Assembly (NCBI GenBank): GCA_022592445.1
Contig: JABYQR010000029.1
Span: 166,682-230,681, forward strand
Direction: 5' to 3'
Source of the DNA: Cytidiella melzeri
Taxonomy: Eukaryota; Basidiomycota; Agaricomycetes; Polyporales; Irpicaceae
Length of the DNA: 64,000 nucleotides
A program made the translations under genes and the position numbers. The notes beneath the pieces were generated by a model. It was not told the DNA's origin, ran no database searches, and saw only the letters and a program-made list of their open reading frames with translations. Positions 23,673-34,996 of this stretch are shown here, piece by piece. Each line of letters starts with the position of its first letter. The first letter of the stretch is position 1.

Positions 23673-26607
23673 ATGGGTGGCCCCGCCGCAGTTGCTTCTG
23701 AAGGCGGTATGCAAGGCTTTGCGCACTTGATCGATTCCTCGAAGCCATGGTGGAAAAACCGGCGGATATTGGCTCTCAACGGCTGGATTTTCCTTCTGTA
23801 CGTTCAAATATCTTCGTGCGGTCTGTATCATCTTGATCACTGCTTACCTCTTGTGCAGCCTGATAACGTCTATGACTAATGGATACGATGGTATTGTCTT
23901 GCGAAATTATTATGGATTAATGCCATACTGATCTCAGGAAACGATGTGCAGGGAGTATGATGAGTAAGCGTTTTGTTCTGCAGCTGATTGCTCCATGACG
24001 AATACCGTTTTTTCCATAGATGGCTTGCAGTCTCTGACTCAGTGGAAGGCAGCGTTCAACAATCCAACGAACGGCATGGTAAGTAATATACTTGTCATGG
24101 ACCAAATCGATCAATGTCTCACCATCCACACATGTCAGCTGGGGCTGTTGAATGCCATTCAGAACATTGGCTGCTTGGCCGCGTACCCCTTTTCTCCCTA
24201 TGTATCCGATGGTTTCGGCAGACGTACCGCAGTCGCCCTCGGTGCTTTCATCATGTGTGCTGCGACTGTCCTGCAGACTGCCTCAAACTCAGTCGGCATG
24301 TTTATTGGTGCTCGGTGAGCCAACTTTGTCACTGCTCTGCATGTATCGTCCTGACGAAGAATGCAATAGCTTTCTCATAGGTTTCGGGTTGACCTTCGCA
24401 GCTTCTGCAGCGCCGGTACTCGTGACTGAGCTCGCGTACCCCGCGCAACGGGGACCTGTGACATCGCTTTACAACACTCTATGGTACGTACTCGCGCGAC
24501 TTATTCGTATGAAGTAACATACTTATGAACTTTCCAGGTTCCTTGGAAGTATCGTGTAAGGCCTGATTGACACTATAGTGTGTCATTGCTGATATATTGA
24601 TAACCATTCCAGTGCTGCTTGGACGGTGAGGGTTCTACATTGAAGTATAGCCGCATAGTCTATCTGCTAATATACTGTCCTTGTAGACTTTTGGTACATT
24701 CAACATTCCAGACAGCTGGTCCTGGCGCATACCTTCTGCTCTGCAAGCCTTGCCGTCAGTCCTCCAAGTATTCCTCATTTGGATGGTTCCAGAGTCTCCT
24801 CGTTGGTTGTGCTCCAAGGGCAGGTGTGTACACCTACGTGTATTGTGTGCGCTTGCTCTGACAGTCATTGCAGGGAGGAGGAAGCGCTGAATATTTTAGC
24901 GTACTACCACGGTAACGGCGACAGGTACTCTGCTTATCCTTGAGGCAGAGGGCAACGCTAACACGAAGCTCATGATAGGAATCACCCACTTGTCGAGTAT
25001 GAGTTTGAAGAGATTCGCACGGCCATTGCTAGAGACAAAGAGTCTGCGGCTGTTGGCTGGATGACGTTGGTCAAGACCCCAGGGAACCGACGCAGGTTGC
25101 GCATCATGATTGCCATTGCTTTCTTCTCACAGTGGTCCGGCAACAACTTGATGTGAGATCTACTAGAACCTTATTTGCATTCTCTTACTAACTTACGCTA
25201 TATAGTTCCTATTGTACGTTGGCTCCGCTTTGTTGTACGGATATACTAACTGTGCACTCTAGACATGAACAAGACCCTCACCGCCATAGGAAGTACGTTG
25301 TTTCTGGATGATATACTGCTCTACTCGTTATTAATCTTGGCTCCAGTTACCAGTCCTACCACTCAGCTTCTGATCGTGAGTAACTTTGGTAACTTGCGCG
25401 GAGATGATCTTGGCTGATATACGGCCTTAGAACGGACTTCTCAACATATGGAATCTCATCATGGCGACCATAGGTGGTCTCCTTTGTGATCGTGCTGGAC
25501 GCAGACCCTTGTTCATAATATCCACTGTCGGTGAGTGTTTACAAGCTGCTGCGTTATCAACGTGGCTAAGTCGAGCCTGTTTAGGTATGTTCGTGTTTTG
25601 GGTGTTGCAAACTGTATGTTTTTCCCTGTACTCGGTGCATGGGAATCTTGCAGCAGCGCATACGTTCATCGCCATGATCTGTACGTGCACTGATTCCTGG
25701 CGAATTCATACTGATTCAATCCATGTAATTTCGTAGTCTTGTACTATGCATTCTGTGAGTACAACCCTTTCAGTCTTGAGAGATGACATATCTGACCGTG
25801 CTGTCTCATAGACGACGTACGTCTCATATCCTCGTGACTGCAATTGCAACCTCACGATACTATCTTCAGATCGCGTTCACGCCACTGATTGTTATGTGGG
25901 TGTTGCATCAACCTTGCCTTGCCACCATGGCTGACCACGCATTAGCTACAACATTGAAATCTTGCCTTTCGCTATTCGAGCGAAAGGGTTTACCGTTTTC
26001 AGTTTCTCTGTCACACTCTCCCTCATCTTCAACCAGTAGGTACTCGACTTTCTTTTGTTGATGTTATCAATCTTACTGAGGACCGTTAGGTACATAAACC
26101 CGATTGCATTGGCTGCGTGAGTGCACACGCCCTGTGTCGTTATGTCTCGTCACTGATTTTGTGGATACAGTCTCGGCTGGAAATACTACGCGAGTCTTCA
26201 AATTCGGTGCTCTAGGATTGCTCTAATACTCACCCATTCAATTTGCAGCTCGTCTATGTTTGCTGGCTAGCATTCGAAGTTGTATTCATCTTCCGCTATC
26301 TCGTCGAGACCAAGGGCGTAAGTCGCACATCCGATAATAGCTTGCCCTCATACTTCATACTAACCGAATCATGCTAGCTCACTTTGGAAGAGACCTCGGC
26401 GTAAGTTGGTTGTTGATACCAAGTGAAAAGGCACGTTAATCACCATTCCTCCAATCACCACTCATCAGGTTGTTCGATGGCCCCGAAGTTGCTGCACAAA
26501 TCGCAGAAGACGCGGCGCGAGAAATCGCTATTGGCGCTTCTGACGCACACTCGGATTCGGAGAAGGACAAAGGCTCTGAGAACATCATCGAAGAAGTCAA
26601 ATTCTAG
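23673..26607 (+). CDS. MFS sugar transporter (hexose/lactose-permease type), 25 exons
   Basis: Exons: 23673-23797, 23859-23890, 23952-23963, 24020-24078, 24139-24314, 24370-24483, 24538-24555, 24613-24625, 24687-24823, 24874-24924, 24979-25152, 25206-25213, 25263-25292, 25347-25375, 25431-25530, 25585-25680, 25737-25754, 25812-25816, 25870-25895, 25946-26035, 26090-26116, 26171-26189, 26249-26317, 26378-26400, 26469-26607. They total 1,590 nt, giving 529 aa, the family's usual size. It is a plasma-membrane importer with twelve expected helices. Motifs: GYDGSMMNGLQ, SDGFGRRTAV, PESPRWL, QWSGNNLISYY, CDRAGRRPLF, EILPFAIRAKG, VETKGLTLEE. Exons of 5, 8, 12 and 13 nt are required to keep the conserved protein in frame. 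One intron, after 26189, uses a GC donor. Substrate is not determinable. Confidence 0.92.
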
Positions 26608-27014
26608 ACAGATTCGCGTCGTCGTTGCTGGACTATGGTACGTTTCACTTTCCCCACCTTTGGAGCACATTATCAAGCTGGACGTGTCAGCTCTAGCTAC
26701 GGAAGGTCTCGGATTTCTGCACAAAGTTTCCCTTTTGCGTGTGCTATTACCGCAAAATTCTGTACTAAATCACCCTCAACAAACAAGCCCGTTCCTTTTC
26801 TTCTGTACAAACCCTGTAGAATATACTTTTCTCGATGCAACGCGTCGTGCCGTTCTTGTTTTTACTCTGACGTAGTGTTCGTCGTGCTCCTCAGAGCTTT
26901 AAGCCACGCTATCGAGCACCACCGCTCGACTGCGAAACGAAATAAGTAGCCGCGTGGACCGTGTCACTCGTGCTCATGCTAATGCGTATAATATACCAAC
27001 CTACACTATTGCAT
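26608..27014. other. Intergenic between converging genes
   Basis: Shared 3' flank of the sugar transporter (+) and the DUF6535 gene (-). No coding signal was noticed. Confidence 0.45.
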
Positions 27015-29719
27015 TCATTGCGCATCAAAAACGAACGTCTGCGAACACCAACTACTCCCCACACTTGGACTCCTAGGCAGCGACGACAATCTCCTCGCCA
27101 CCAGCATCACTCTCAGACGACTCAACTTTCTGGTCCCACAGCGGCTCGATTCTGCGGGCAAGATCTCGTAAAGTGCTTGAATAACGTCGTCGCTGAATAT
27201 CGAGGTATCGGCGTCGACCGTCTTTGCCCACGTGGTAAATTCTTCGTCGCCGGTGTCTTGAGTGACGGCGACAGCTTCGAAAGATGTGACCAGGGAGAGA
27301 CATCGTTTCGCTATGTCGATATCTTTCGCAGAGGGGACCTTCGGGACGACCTTTGCATCTTTTGGCTTGTCTTCATGGTCATCCGCGTCCGACGTTTCTC
27401 GTTTGACCTTCGTAACGACCTGCTCCCCATCCTTCACTTCATCATCTCTAGCCTCTGGAGCTCCTTTCGTGTTGTCGCCAATCTCAGTCTTCGCCCCGTC
27501 CACGTCCACCACCTTCGCAGAATCATCAGGAACAGAGGAATCGGGGGCATCGTCCTTTTCGGGGGATCCATAGCCAGCCAAAGGATCCACTTCGATTTTG
27601 CTGCGCAAGCTACCAGCCACGTAAAACCTGAGCACCGAGAGCCCCTCCTGGAGAGACTCCGCAAACTTGGGATCCTTGAGCTCCTCGATAGCTTTCAAAA
27701 CCAAAAGGTATGTCTTCGTCACGTGAGGTCGCACGAATTTATCCCACGAGTTGTCCTCCTCCTCTGGTGATATGACGAGTTGCCATTGGTGGACGAAGCA
27801 AATGAGGCGCAAGATTAGACGGCGATCGAACGGGGTCGAGCTGACGAAGGCATCGATGAACAGCCGAGAGGCAGACTTGAGCTCGTCTTCGTCATCCTGA
27901 GACTGGCCGGTGGTGTAGCGGAGGTAAATGGAAGTGTTCTTCTGCTGGAACAGTAAACGGCGCGTGAGCTTGACGAGTTGTGCGTGTAGGTCGGTGTACT
28001 CCGGTTGGCCTGGCGGTAGAGCGTTGTCGACGTACAACAGCACCTCCACGATATCTACCAAACTTGCAAACCGAAACATGGAGGGGCTTATGTCGTTGGT
28101 TAGGCGCTTGTGAAGCAGCAGTGCGATTGCATGCGGACAGCCTGGCGGGATGTTCGATATGTGAGCCTTGAGTAAGGGAAGGAAGCTGGCGTCGTGTTTC
28201 GATTCGTTGGCCTGACGGTTGCAGAAACATTGTCGGAGAAGGGCTGAGAGACATGGTGCGACATCTCTAGTCTTGAGCAATTCGCAGGCTCCTGAAAGTC
28301 TGCTGAGGATATAGGCAAATTCGCCGGTGAAGACTTGGGAAGTCTGGTCACCGAGGAGCAAGAGGACGAGGTCAAGGAATTCGTCGGCGCGATCCTCGTT
28401 CATCAGTTTGACCAAGAGCACGTTTGCCCTTGGTGGAATGGGATGAGATGAATCAGCCAAGATGAAGCGAAGGGCTTCTTTCATCCAAGAGGACCATTCA
28501 ATCGCCTTGGTGTCATTCCCTCCCGTCTGTGCACGTATATCCTCCAGAAGAAGATCTCCTATATTCTCAACGATAGTCGTGTGGGCGGATTTAGGGAGAG
28601 AGCGCAGGCTCATTGCGGCCACAGGGGCTGTAGCGGTCTTGCTATAACTCTGTGCTTGCCAGCGTGAGGTAGGATAAGCGCTCACGATAATCTTCTTGAC
28701 AAAGCCGAGGAGGGCTTCAGGCGTCGCTCCTGTTTCTTTCAGCGCATCCCACAGGATGTTCAGGACATGGTCCTCGCGACAACACAACCGGAGTAGATTG
28801 GTACCAACATGTCGATGTCCGCATCCTCGCATTTCGCGGCCCTGGCTTGTTTCATAACAATGCTCTCCCATGTGTAATCCACCTTGACAGCAGGAGGAAC
28901 TTGCCATACAAAGTAGCGCACCAACAAATGAAATGCCTGATGCCACCTGTGAGGGACTCTGTGAATAGCAGCCTGTAAGAACTTTGGGGTGATAAAACCG
29001 GCGGCGCGATGAGAAACACGAAAATAGAAGCCCAGCCGGCAACAAGCGACGTTGCAGCATAACCAGCTGCACGACTCGCTTTGACTGTAAGAAGGCAAAA
29101 GTCCAGCAAAGAACAGGGCCATGGAGATCTGTAAGAGGAGCGGCAAAAGTGCGACGAGTTCAAGAAGACCCCTTTTCGACCGTCGGGTGTACCTCGCATG
29201 AAGGTCGTCCTGAGGGGATGAGCTATGTGAGATGACGTAGGCAAACAACCACTGCTGGAGGAGAGACCTCAGAGATGCAGCGATGATGCTGACAGCCAAG
29301 CTTGTGGTCCACAAAGCGGCAACGTGAGTCGCTGTAGGTGAAGTCGTGGCGGCAGGGACAGAGACGGGTACGGCGGTAGTGTTGGCAGATTGTGAGCTGA
29401 GGAAGAAGCTCTGCGTTTGAGCCGAAATTTGGGTGAGCAGATCAATGGTCATGGCCCGTAATTTGGCTGTAGGTTTCGAAGGGAGTCGACGCGGAACACA
29501 GAGAGTATGGTGGAGAATAAACCGAACTGTGGCCACCCGTACGTGAATTTTAAGGCAGGCAGCTGCAGTGTGGCAGAAACGTACGAATAGTAGACAAGTG
29601 TTGACTTTTTCATGGCATTTTTGCACTTTGTCCTCATCCTCCTGGCGAACAAGGCGAGCGAGACTCGTCCAACTGAATTCGTCGTTGTCGGACGGGCGGA
29701 GCCGTGCGGGGATGGTGGC
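27015..29719 (-). pseudogene. DUF6535-domain protein, intact C-terminal half, frameshifted N-terminal domain
   Basis: The C-terminal half is one open frame (about 28790-27015; LNILWDALKETG, an alpha-rich middle, then an acidic tail rich in Asp/Glu/Lys). The N-terminal DUF6535 domain is recognisable but split over frames. An exon (29719 to about 29590) has SWTSLARLVRQEDEDKV, then an intron, then FGLFSTILSVFRVDSLRNLQP. Frame changes follow near 29455 (before TIDLLTQISAQTQ), near 29095 (after ISMALFFAGLL), near 28985 (after VLSPQSSYR) and near 28800 (after ADIDMLV). No introns fit at those points. Near 27150 an alternative frame gives a more natural acidic end (stop at 27073). Either this is a young pseudogene or the assembly has indels. 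More 5' exons probably exist. Confidence 0.7.
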
Positions 29720-30806
29720 CTGATAACAATGGACAATCAGCGATCATGTAAGCACCACAGTAGCTGGGTAATACGTACTGAAGGTGCAGGAGGCGCAGGG
29801 GGTACCTCGCATTCTTTGGGCATCGCCGGCTACTGTGTAAGGAGGAAGTGGATGTGAGAACAAGATGCGAGTGACCTGCAGGCTTTATACGTACCGCGGT
29901 TCTGGAAACAGATGATTGAGGCGGGGCGCGTTAGTATCGCCTCGAGGTTGGAGAACATTCGACGTGACATACATGTACACGCATACGCCTGCCAGTGCAC
30001 GCCTTCAAAGCGGTCTGTGGGATTCATATATGAGCATGGCGATGGCGGTCAGGAGTGAAATAATACTTGGTATGCGTGGTGTTCTGTTAGTATGCATCAT
30101 GATGCACTGCTAGTGCCACCATGTCCGAGAGCTGGTACTTACCGGCGCTGCTTGACCAAAATCTGCCAAGTATCGCTATTGCTGTACATGCAAGAACAAT
30201 ACCAAGCCAACTTGACAAGTCCAACTCTCCACCAGCAGGATAATCTGAAGAGGAAGGACGAACGTACGTTCGATCTGAAGCTCACATTCAAGCCGGAACC
30301 TCCGATATTCTGACGGAATCTCCTCGCAACCCGTCCGCACCTACACACTTCAAACCCTCACACAACCCAGAATCCCTCACGAAGCCGTGGCCATCAATCC
30401 CTCCCGCAGACACCTGAAGCTTACTTACATCTCATCAGCCCTGCGCCAAAAAAACTCGAACGTCTTGGACGTTGGACAGCGAGGGAATGGCGGTGCGGCC
30501 GCGTTATGGCGGCAATCGACCACCTGTCTCTACGAGCCTCAAGAGTGATGCGTGTGAAGGCCACAAAGAGCGTAGTGTGCTGAGTAGCTGACGCGGAACC
30601 ATGGAGTGGGGATTTGACGGTTTGAATACAAGAGGTTGAAACATTGAGGCAACCTGCAGACATACATATGGTGAGTAACACGCAATACGGTTGTTTCATC
30701 TTCGAGGCACCGCTGTACACAGGCGGTACCAGAATTTCGGGTCCAACGTAGAAAAATGCGCAGTTGCAGTGTGCTAACAGACCAAGCAGAACTGACCCGT
30801 AGTCCG
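29720..30806. other. Region upstream of the DUF6535 gene, no gene assigned
   Basis: It may contain 5' exons of the minus-strand DUF6535 gene, but I could not link any open frame to it by splice sites and motif. Short ORFs on both strands look random. Confidence 0.35.
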
Positions 30807-32199
30807 TTAATGGGGTGGGTTAGGACACACTCCTTCTGTAATGAATTGGGCAAATACAATCTCATTTGAGTCAATCATGACCGCGACTTGAATGATGGCT
30901 GGTAAATCGTAACGAGGTTGTGGTGATAGATTCGTGCCATGTCGGGTAAGGGCCAGACGCACCTTTTCGAGGCGAACCTCGGTATACCTCAACTTCTGCG
31001 AGGCCTGGTTTCGAAGCCATACGACATACTAGTATCACTCTTCCGCATATTCGACTTCCATTGGCTGAGAATGGAGTTCAGGCAACTCAGATGCTGTCTG
31101 CGCCCTTTCATGTTCTTCAGCTGCAAGAGAAGAGAAGGTGGAGCGGAAGACAGGGCCATCGCCGTCACTTCGCACGAAGTGTAATCCATCCCATCGACTA
31201 CTTCAACATTGAGTACCTTACCGCAACAAGAGCTGTGACAACTTACCCAACAGACCATAATCCCCGTAGGGTGGAGAACCGCTGCAGATCTGACGCAAGA
31301 CTGGATGACGGTCGGTCACGAAAGACTTCCGCAAACGGTCCTGTCACTAAGTCGATCAGCTCCCTAATTGTGAGCTCGAAGTCGAGACTGATGACATCAA
31401 TACTGGTGAGCGTATAGCTAGGGTATGTATACATAGAAAGTAGAACTCACTCGACTTGTATACTCCGTAGCACGTCCCAAACGGTCACGCCCATTGCGCT
31501 GTCTGCCTTGTTCCCATAGGTGTAATTGTTATAATGAAACCTCATTCGTCTCACAGTCGGAAATGTGGCAAAACTCCGAGATGCGACTGGGTGGGCAGCG
31601 ATCCAGCTCTGCGAGGGAGCAGGAGCGTCGGCGTCCGTGTGTAAACGAGGATCCGTCATCGCCATATACCACGGAGGTAGTGCGTTGTCTGAGAACCGAA
31701 TGTGTCGGAATATAGAGCTGCAGACAAGCACGGGTCTGTCTTCGCGTGTCCATTCTACGGCATGTTCATCGAATGCCGCGTCCCAGGCACCTTCCTCAGG
31801 ATCCCAATCATAGAGGCGCATTGCGTTGGCTACGCGAGTAGCTACGAGCCTGTTAGAGTCGCTCAATGATGTAGACGTGTATAGTAGCTTACCGTTCCAA
31901 TCCAAAAGGGTCCCTCCACAATGCGGATGAGAGCAAAATCCGTCCTTCACTATAGTCTCGAATGCAATCTCTTTCCATGAGGAGTCGGCTTTCAACCAGC
32001 CAATACCCGACAATGCACATACTCGGCGCCAAAAGGCAGCTTGTTCGCTGTTATTGCCATAGAAAGACGCGGTTGTGCGGCAGGTATTGTAGAAACAGAC
32101 GTGAGTGCGCAAGTCGAATAACGGTATGAATTCTTTGACAATTAGAAGAAGTTCAGTGGGTAGGCGTGCCTCTGTGGTGGTCTTCTGTCGCTCTGACAT
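30807..32199 (-). CDS. F-box-like protein, agaricomycete-specific type
   Basis: Exon 1 (32199-31447) starts MSERQKTTTEARLPTELLLI and contains an F-box-like segment (LPTELLLIVKEFIPLFDLRTHVCFYNTCR). After that comes a region with a Cys/His pair motif (GFCSHPHCGGTLLDWNG), a feature I associate with a lineage-specific family of F-box-type proteins. F-box proteins bring substrates to SCF ubiquitin ligases; for this one that is inference. A GT-AG intron (about 31395-31446) leads to exon 2 (DVISLDFELTIRELIDLVTG). Downstream exons to a stop near 30807 are unclear: open stretches exist (LSCLNSILSQWKSNM; ITEGVCPNPPH) but I could not fix their joins. In-frame Met codons upstream at 32226 and 32280 are alternatives. 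Confidence 0.6.
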
Positions 32200-32743
32200 G
32201 TTTGCTCGTACCAGTGCCATGGCCATAAACCGCTGAGTTGCTGGATGCGACGTGACATATGTAACTACACGTACTGTCACACTCGACCATCACCGTGTGA
32301 ACGGTGCAGTCTTTTACGTAAGCATGTTTTGAAGCGCCGGCCAGGTGCTGCTACCACTGTCAGTGACTTGTTGTCTAGCTAGTCAATGCGTGTTAAAACA
32401 TAATATAGTTTCCCACACCTTGTTCCAAGGACGTTTCAAGGTAGCAGAGTTCCCACAGTCTTGTTAAGGGAATTATGCAGCCGTATATGGTAACTCTAGT
32501 AGTGACCATCACATTAGCTGACACATACAGATATGGGCTGTGTAGACTAAGTAGTCTAGCACTATAGGAGTACTGCACATATATGTACGCCTGTGTTCTA
32601 GTAGCATAGGATATGACATGGAAAGCACATAGTACAATTGCAGAGGACGCCTAAAGCGTACGTCTGAGGCAAAGTACTAGCATGAGTCATTTACTCAATA
32701 TGTACGCCTCTGGTACAAGTGCTGAGCCTAGTCATATACTGAG
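32200..32743. other. Intergenic, AT-rich, no gene seen
   Basis: Promoter side of the F-box-like gene, running into tandem repeats. The motif 'atgtacgcctctg/gtg' recurs (about 32582 and 32700), suggesting degenerate repeat units before the perfect duplication. Confidence 0.4.
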
Positions 32744-32977
32744 TCATGCACTTAGTAATACAGTAGAATAGCTGAAGTAGACATGTATGGTAGTTGCTTA
32801 CATAAGTAGATACAGACATGTATATAAGCAGAGCTGCTGAAGCAGCAATAATAATAAGACTCATGCACTTAGTAATACAGTAGAATAGCTGAAGTAGACA
32901 TGTATGGTAGTTGCTTACATAAGTAGATACAGACATGTATATAAGCAGAGCTGCTGAAGCAGCAATAATAATAAGAC
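32744..32977. repeat. Perfect 117-bp tandem duplication (two copies)
   Basis: The unit starting 'tcatgcacttagtaatacag' at 32744 starts again at 32861 and I see no mismatch between the copies. As 117 is a multiple of three, the minus strand shows a repeated 39-residue open frame, which is not taken as coding. Perfect identity points to a recent duplication. Confidence 0.85.
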
Positions 32978-33729
32978 TCATCTTTGAAGCTTAACAGCCT
33001 CTACCCCTCGCACACCACTTCTACTTTGTTAATGCAGCATTCCGTAGGGTTGAAGGTACAATCTATGCTTCTTTCTTGTCATTTGCAAGCTCGTAACTCA
33101 ATCCATCTTTTGTTGCAGTACCACATGCATTAAACATTTCCCAGACCATGTCGGCACACACTGTGCATTGGCTGTCAGAAATTTGAAACAGCCTCTAGAT
33201 TCATTCAGATACTGTGCTGTAGGGTCCTTTGCAAATGCAGAGAATTTTGCAAATCCTCCTTCAGGCTCACTCACACAACAGTTTGCGTACCGGTAAAAGT
33301 ATTGGTATATGCAGCTATTCACTACACAAATATATGTGTACTTTTTGTGATATTTGAAGGAGGGACACAGCCTACCGAGAGTTACCAGTGTGGTGTGAGC
33401 CATCTCTTGGGCCTATATCTGACCAGATCCAACCAGATCCCAAAGATGCTATTGGGCAGTGTTGTTTTTGCAGGGTTTTTTGATGCGTGCACGGGAGGGG
33501 GGCTCAAATTAAGGAATGCAATGTTATTGAGTAGCTACGGGAATACAATGTTTTTATATTATCTTTACAAACCGGATAAGACAAAAATGGAATGTCAAAG
33601 CAAGTAATCCGTGCAGAATGGCGAAGGCAGGCGGCGGGAACAAATGAATACAAACAAAAATGAGGCGGCAAACCTAAAATAACAACACTCCCCCTCAACG
33701 AGCAGAGCGTGGGAATAAACACGAGTTGC
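32978..33729. other. Repeat-derived region without intact gene
   Basis: A minus-strand open frame (33098-33403) includes EPEGGFAKFSAFAKDPTAQY but has no motif I can name. 'acactccccctcaac' near 33686 looks like a copia polypurine/LTR junction, which suits the gag remnant to its right. Confidence 0.35.
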
Positions 33730-33954
33730 CTAGAAGTTGTACTCCAGCGTGTTGGTGTGAATGTGTGAACCAATTGTAGTGAGGGAGTCTGTAGCGACCA
33801 TTGACCAAGCTGCAGGCAGAGTCGCCAAATTGAACTGAGTGGCGGGCTTTTCCTGCTCCTCACATTCGGTTCTGATGTGACCTCCCTTGCCACACTTGTG
33901 ACAATGACTCCAGTGCAAAACACTGTTTCTTCGGCATAACACGAGTGGCTGCAA
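33730..33954 (-). pseudogene. Copia gag remnant with CCHC zinc knuckle
   Basis: The open frame contains CHKCGKGGHIRTEC, a perfect C-x2-C-x4-H-x4-C zinc knuckle as found at the C-terminus of copia gag. It is followed by an acidic/Gln stretch and a stop at 33730. No integrase or RT sequence was recognised next to it, so only a short piece remains. Confidence 0.55.
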
Positions 33955-34029
33955 AAGCTTGGGAAGTGACTGTCACAGATTTTCAATGTTTCTACAAGAC
34001 TTGCCTTACCAGGCAACGGTATTATTGGG

Positions 34030-34880
34030 AATATTTAGGCACTTATCCAGCGCTTGTCCGGTGTCTATTTAGGTGCTTAGCCAGCGCTTATCTGGTGCTT
34101 ATCAGGCGCTTTGTCGCGGAGCGACTGCTGTTGTACTGCTAAACCCTACACCAGGGCAGAGAAGAGGGGGAGAGGAAGTGGAAGTGGATCTCCAACGACG
34201 ACAACAAGGTCAAAGTCGATGATAAGCAGGCAAGCAGGCTCAGAGGCCGGATACTGGCAGTGCAAATGACGAAGTTAATAGCATGCTTATACTAGGTTAC
34301 ATTGAGTAACTCACCTGGCAGTGCAAATGACGAAGAGGTCAAGATGCAGAACCAGGGAGGGTAAGGGGTACTATATATACTGTGTCTGGGTGGTCTGTGC
34401 ACCAGTTCCCACACTAGGGACTGGAGTAACTGTGGGACTGGAGTAACAATAGAACAAATAAGGAACCCGGGTAACTGTCAAGGACCTGAGTAACTGTCAA
34501 GGACCAGGGTACGTAGAACAATAGAGCTAGAACAATACAACAATAGAACAATAGGATAAGAACAATAGAACAATAAGACCTGGGGGAATCCCTGGGGAAT
34601 CCCCATCAATGGAAGAGGAACAATAGAACAATAGCCTAGGTTGATCTGGAACCGCTCCAGACTGAGTCTAGGGTTTGGGTCTGGACTATTGATAAATAAG
34701 GCAGGATGTCACGTGACCCAGGTTAGGGTTAGGTCCGGTAACACTCCTAGCCGGAAAATAAGCGCTCTAGATAGGCGCCTAAGGCTGTAAACTGGTGACA
34801 ATATTGGAAAAATCCGGTCTCTGTTGGACTATCCATGTCACGCTTATTCCAGCGCTTATTCTCAGTGCCTATCAATTGAT
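34030..34880. repeat. Short tandem-repeat tract split by the solo LTR
   Basis: Units like 'ccagcgcttatc-ggtgctta' recur at 34045-34111 and resume right after the LTR (34841-34875, 'cgcttattccagcgcttatt'). The LTR therefore landed inside a minisatellite-like array. Further 'gatgcgctgatgcac' repeats lie at 34878-34925. Confidence 0.6.
34112..34840 (-). repeat. Solo LTR of a Ty3/gypsy family, with 5-bp target duplication CGCTT
   Basis: 729 bp, nearly identical to the LTR at 59577-60316 (same start TGTCGCGGAG and same end CCATGTCA on the plus strand, so TG...CA on the minus strand). CGCTT flanks it on both sides (34107-34111 and 34841-34845). No internal element sequence lies on either side. A solo LTR with a target duplication indicates that a full element inserted and was later lost by LTR-LTR recombination. 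Confidence 0.93.
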
Positions 34881-34996
34881 GCGCTGATGTGCCTCCTGTC
34901 TCTGATGCGCTGATGCACTGATGCACTCCTTTCCTTATCTGTGTATCATATGATAGAACTCTCTGGAACCTTGTGGAACATGCTGGAACTATGATG

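Noticed and set aside
26961..27770. 269-codon plus-strand ORF.
   Set aside because: Antisense to the open C-terminal half of the DUF6535 gene and without any motif; a shadow frame.
33504..34016. 170-codon minus-strand ORF across the copia remnant.
   Set aside because: The zinc-knuckle frame is a different one, and this frame has no recognisable sequence.
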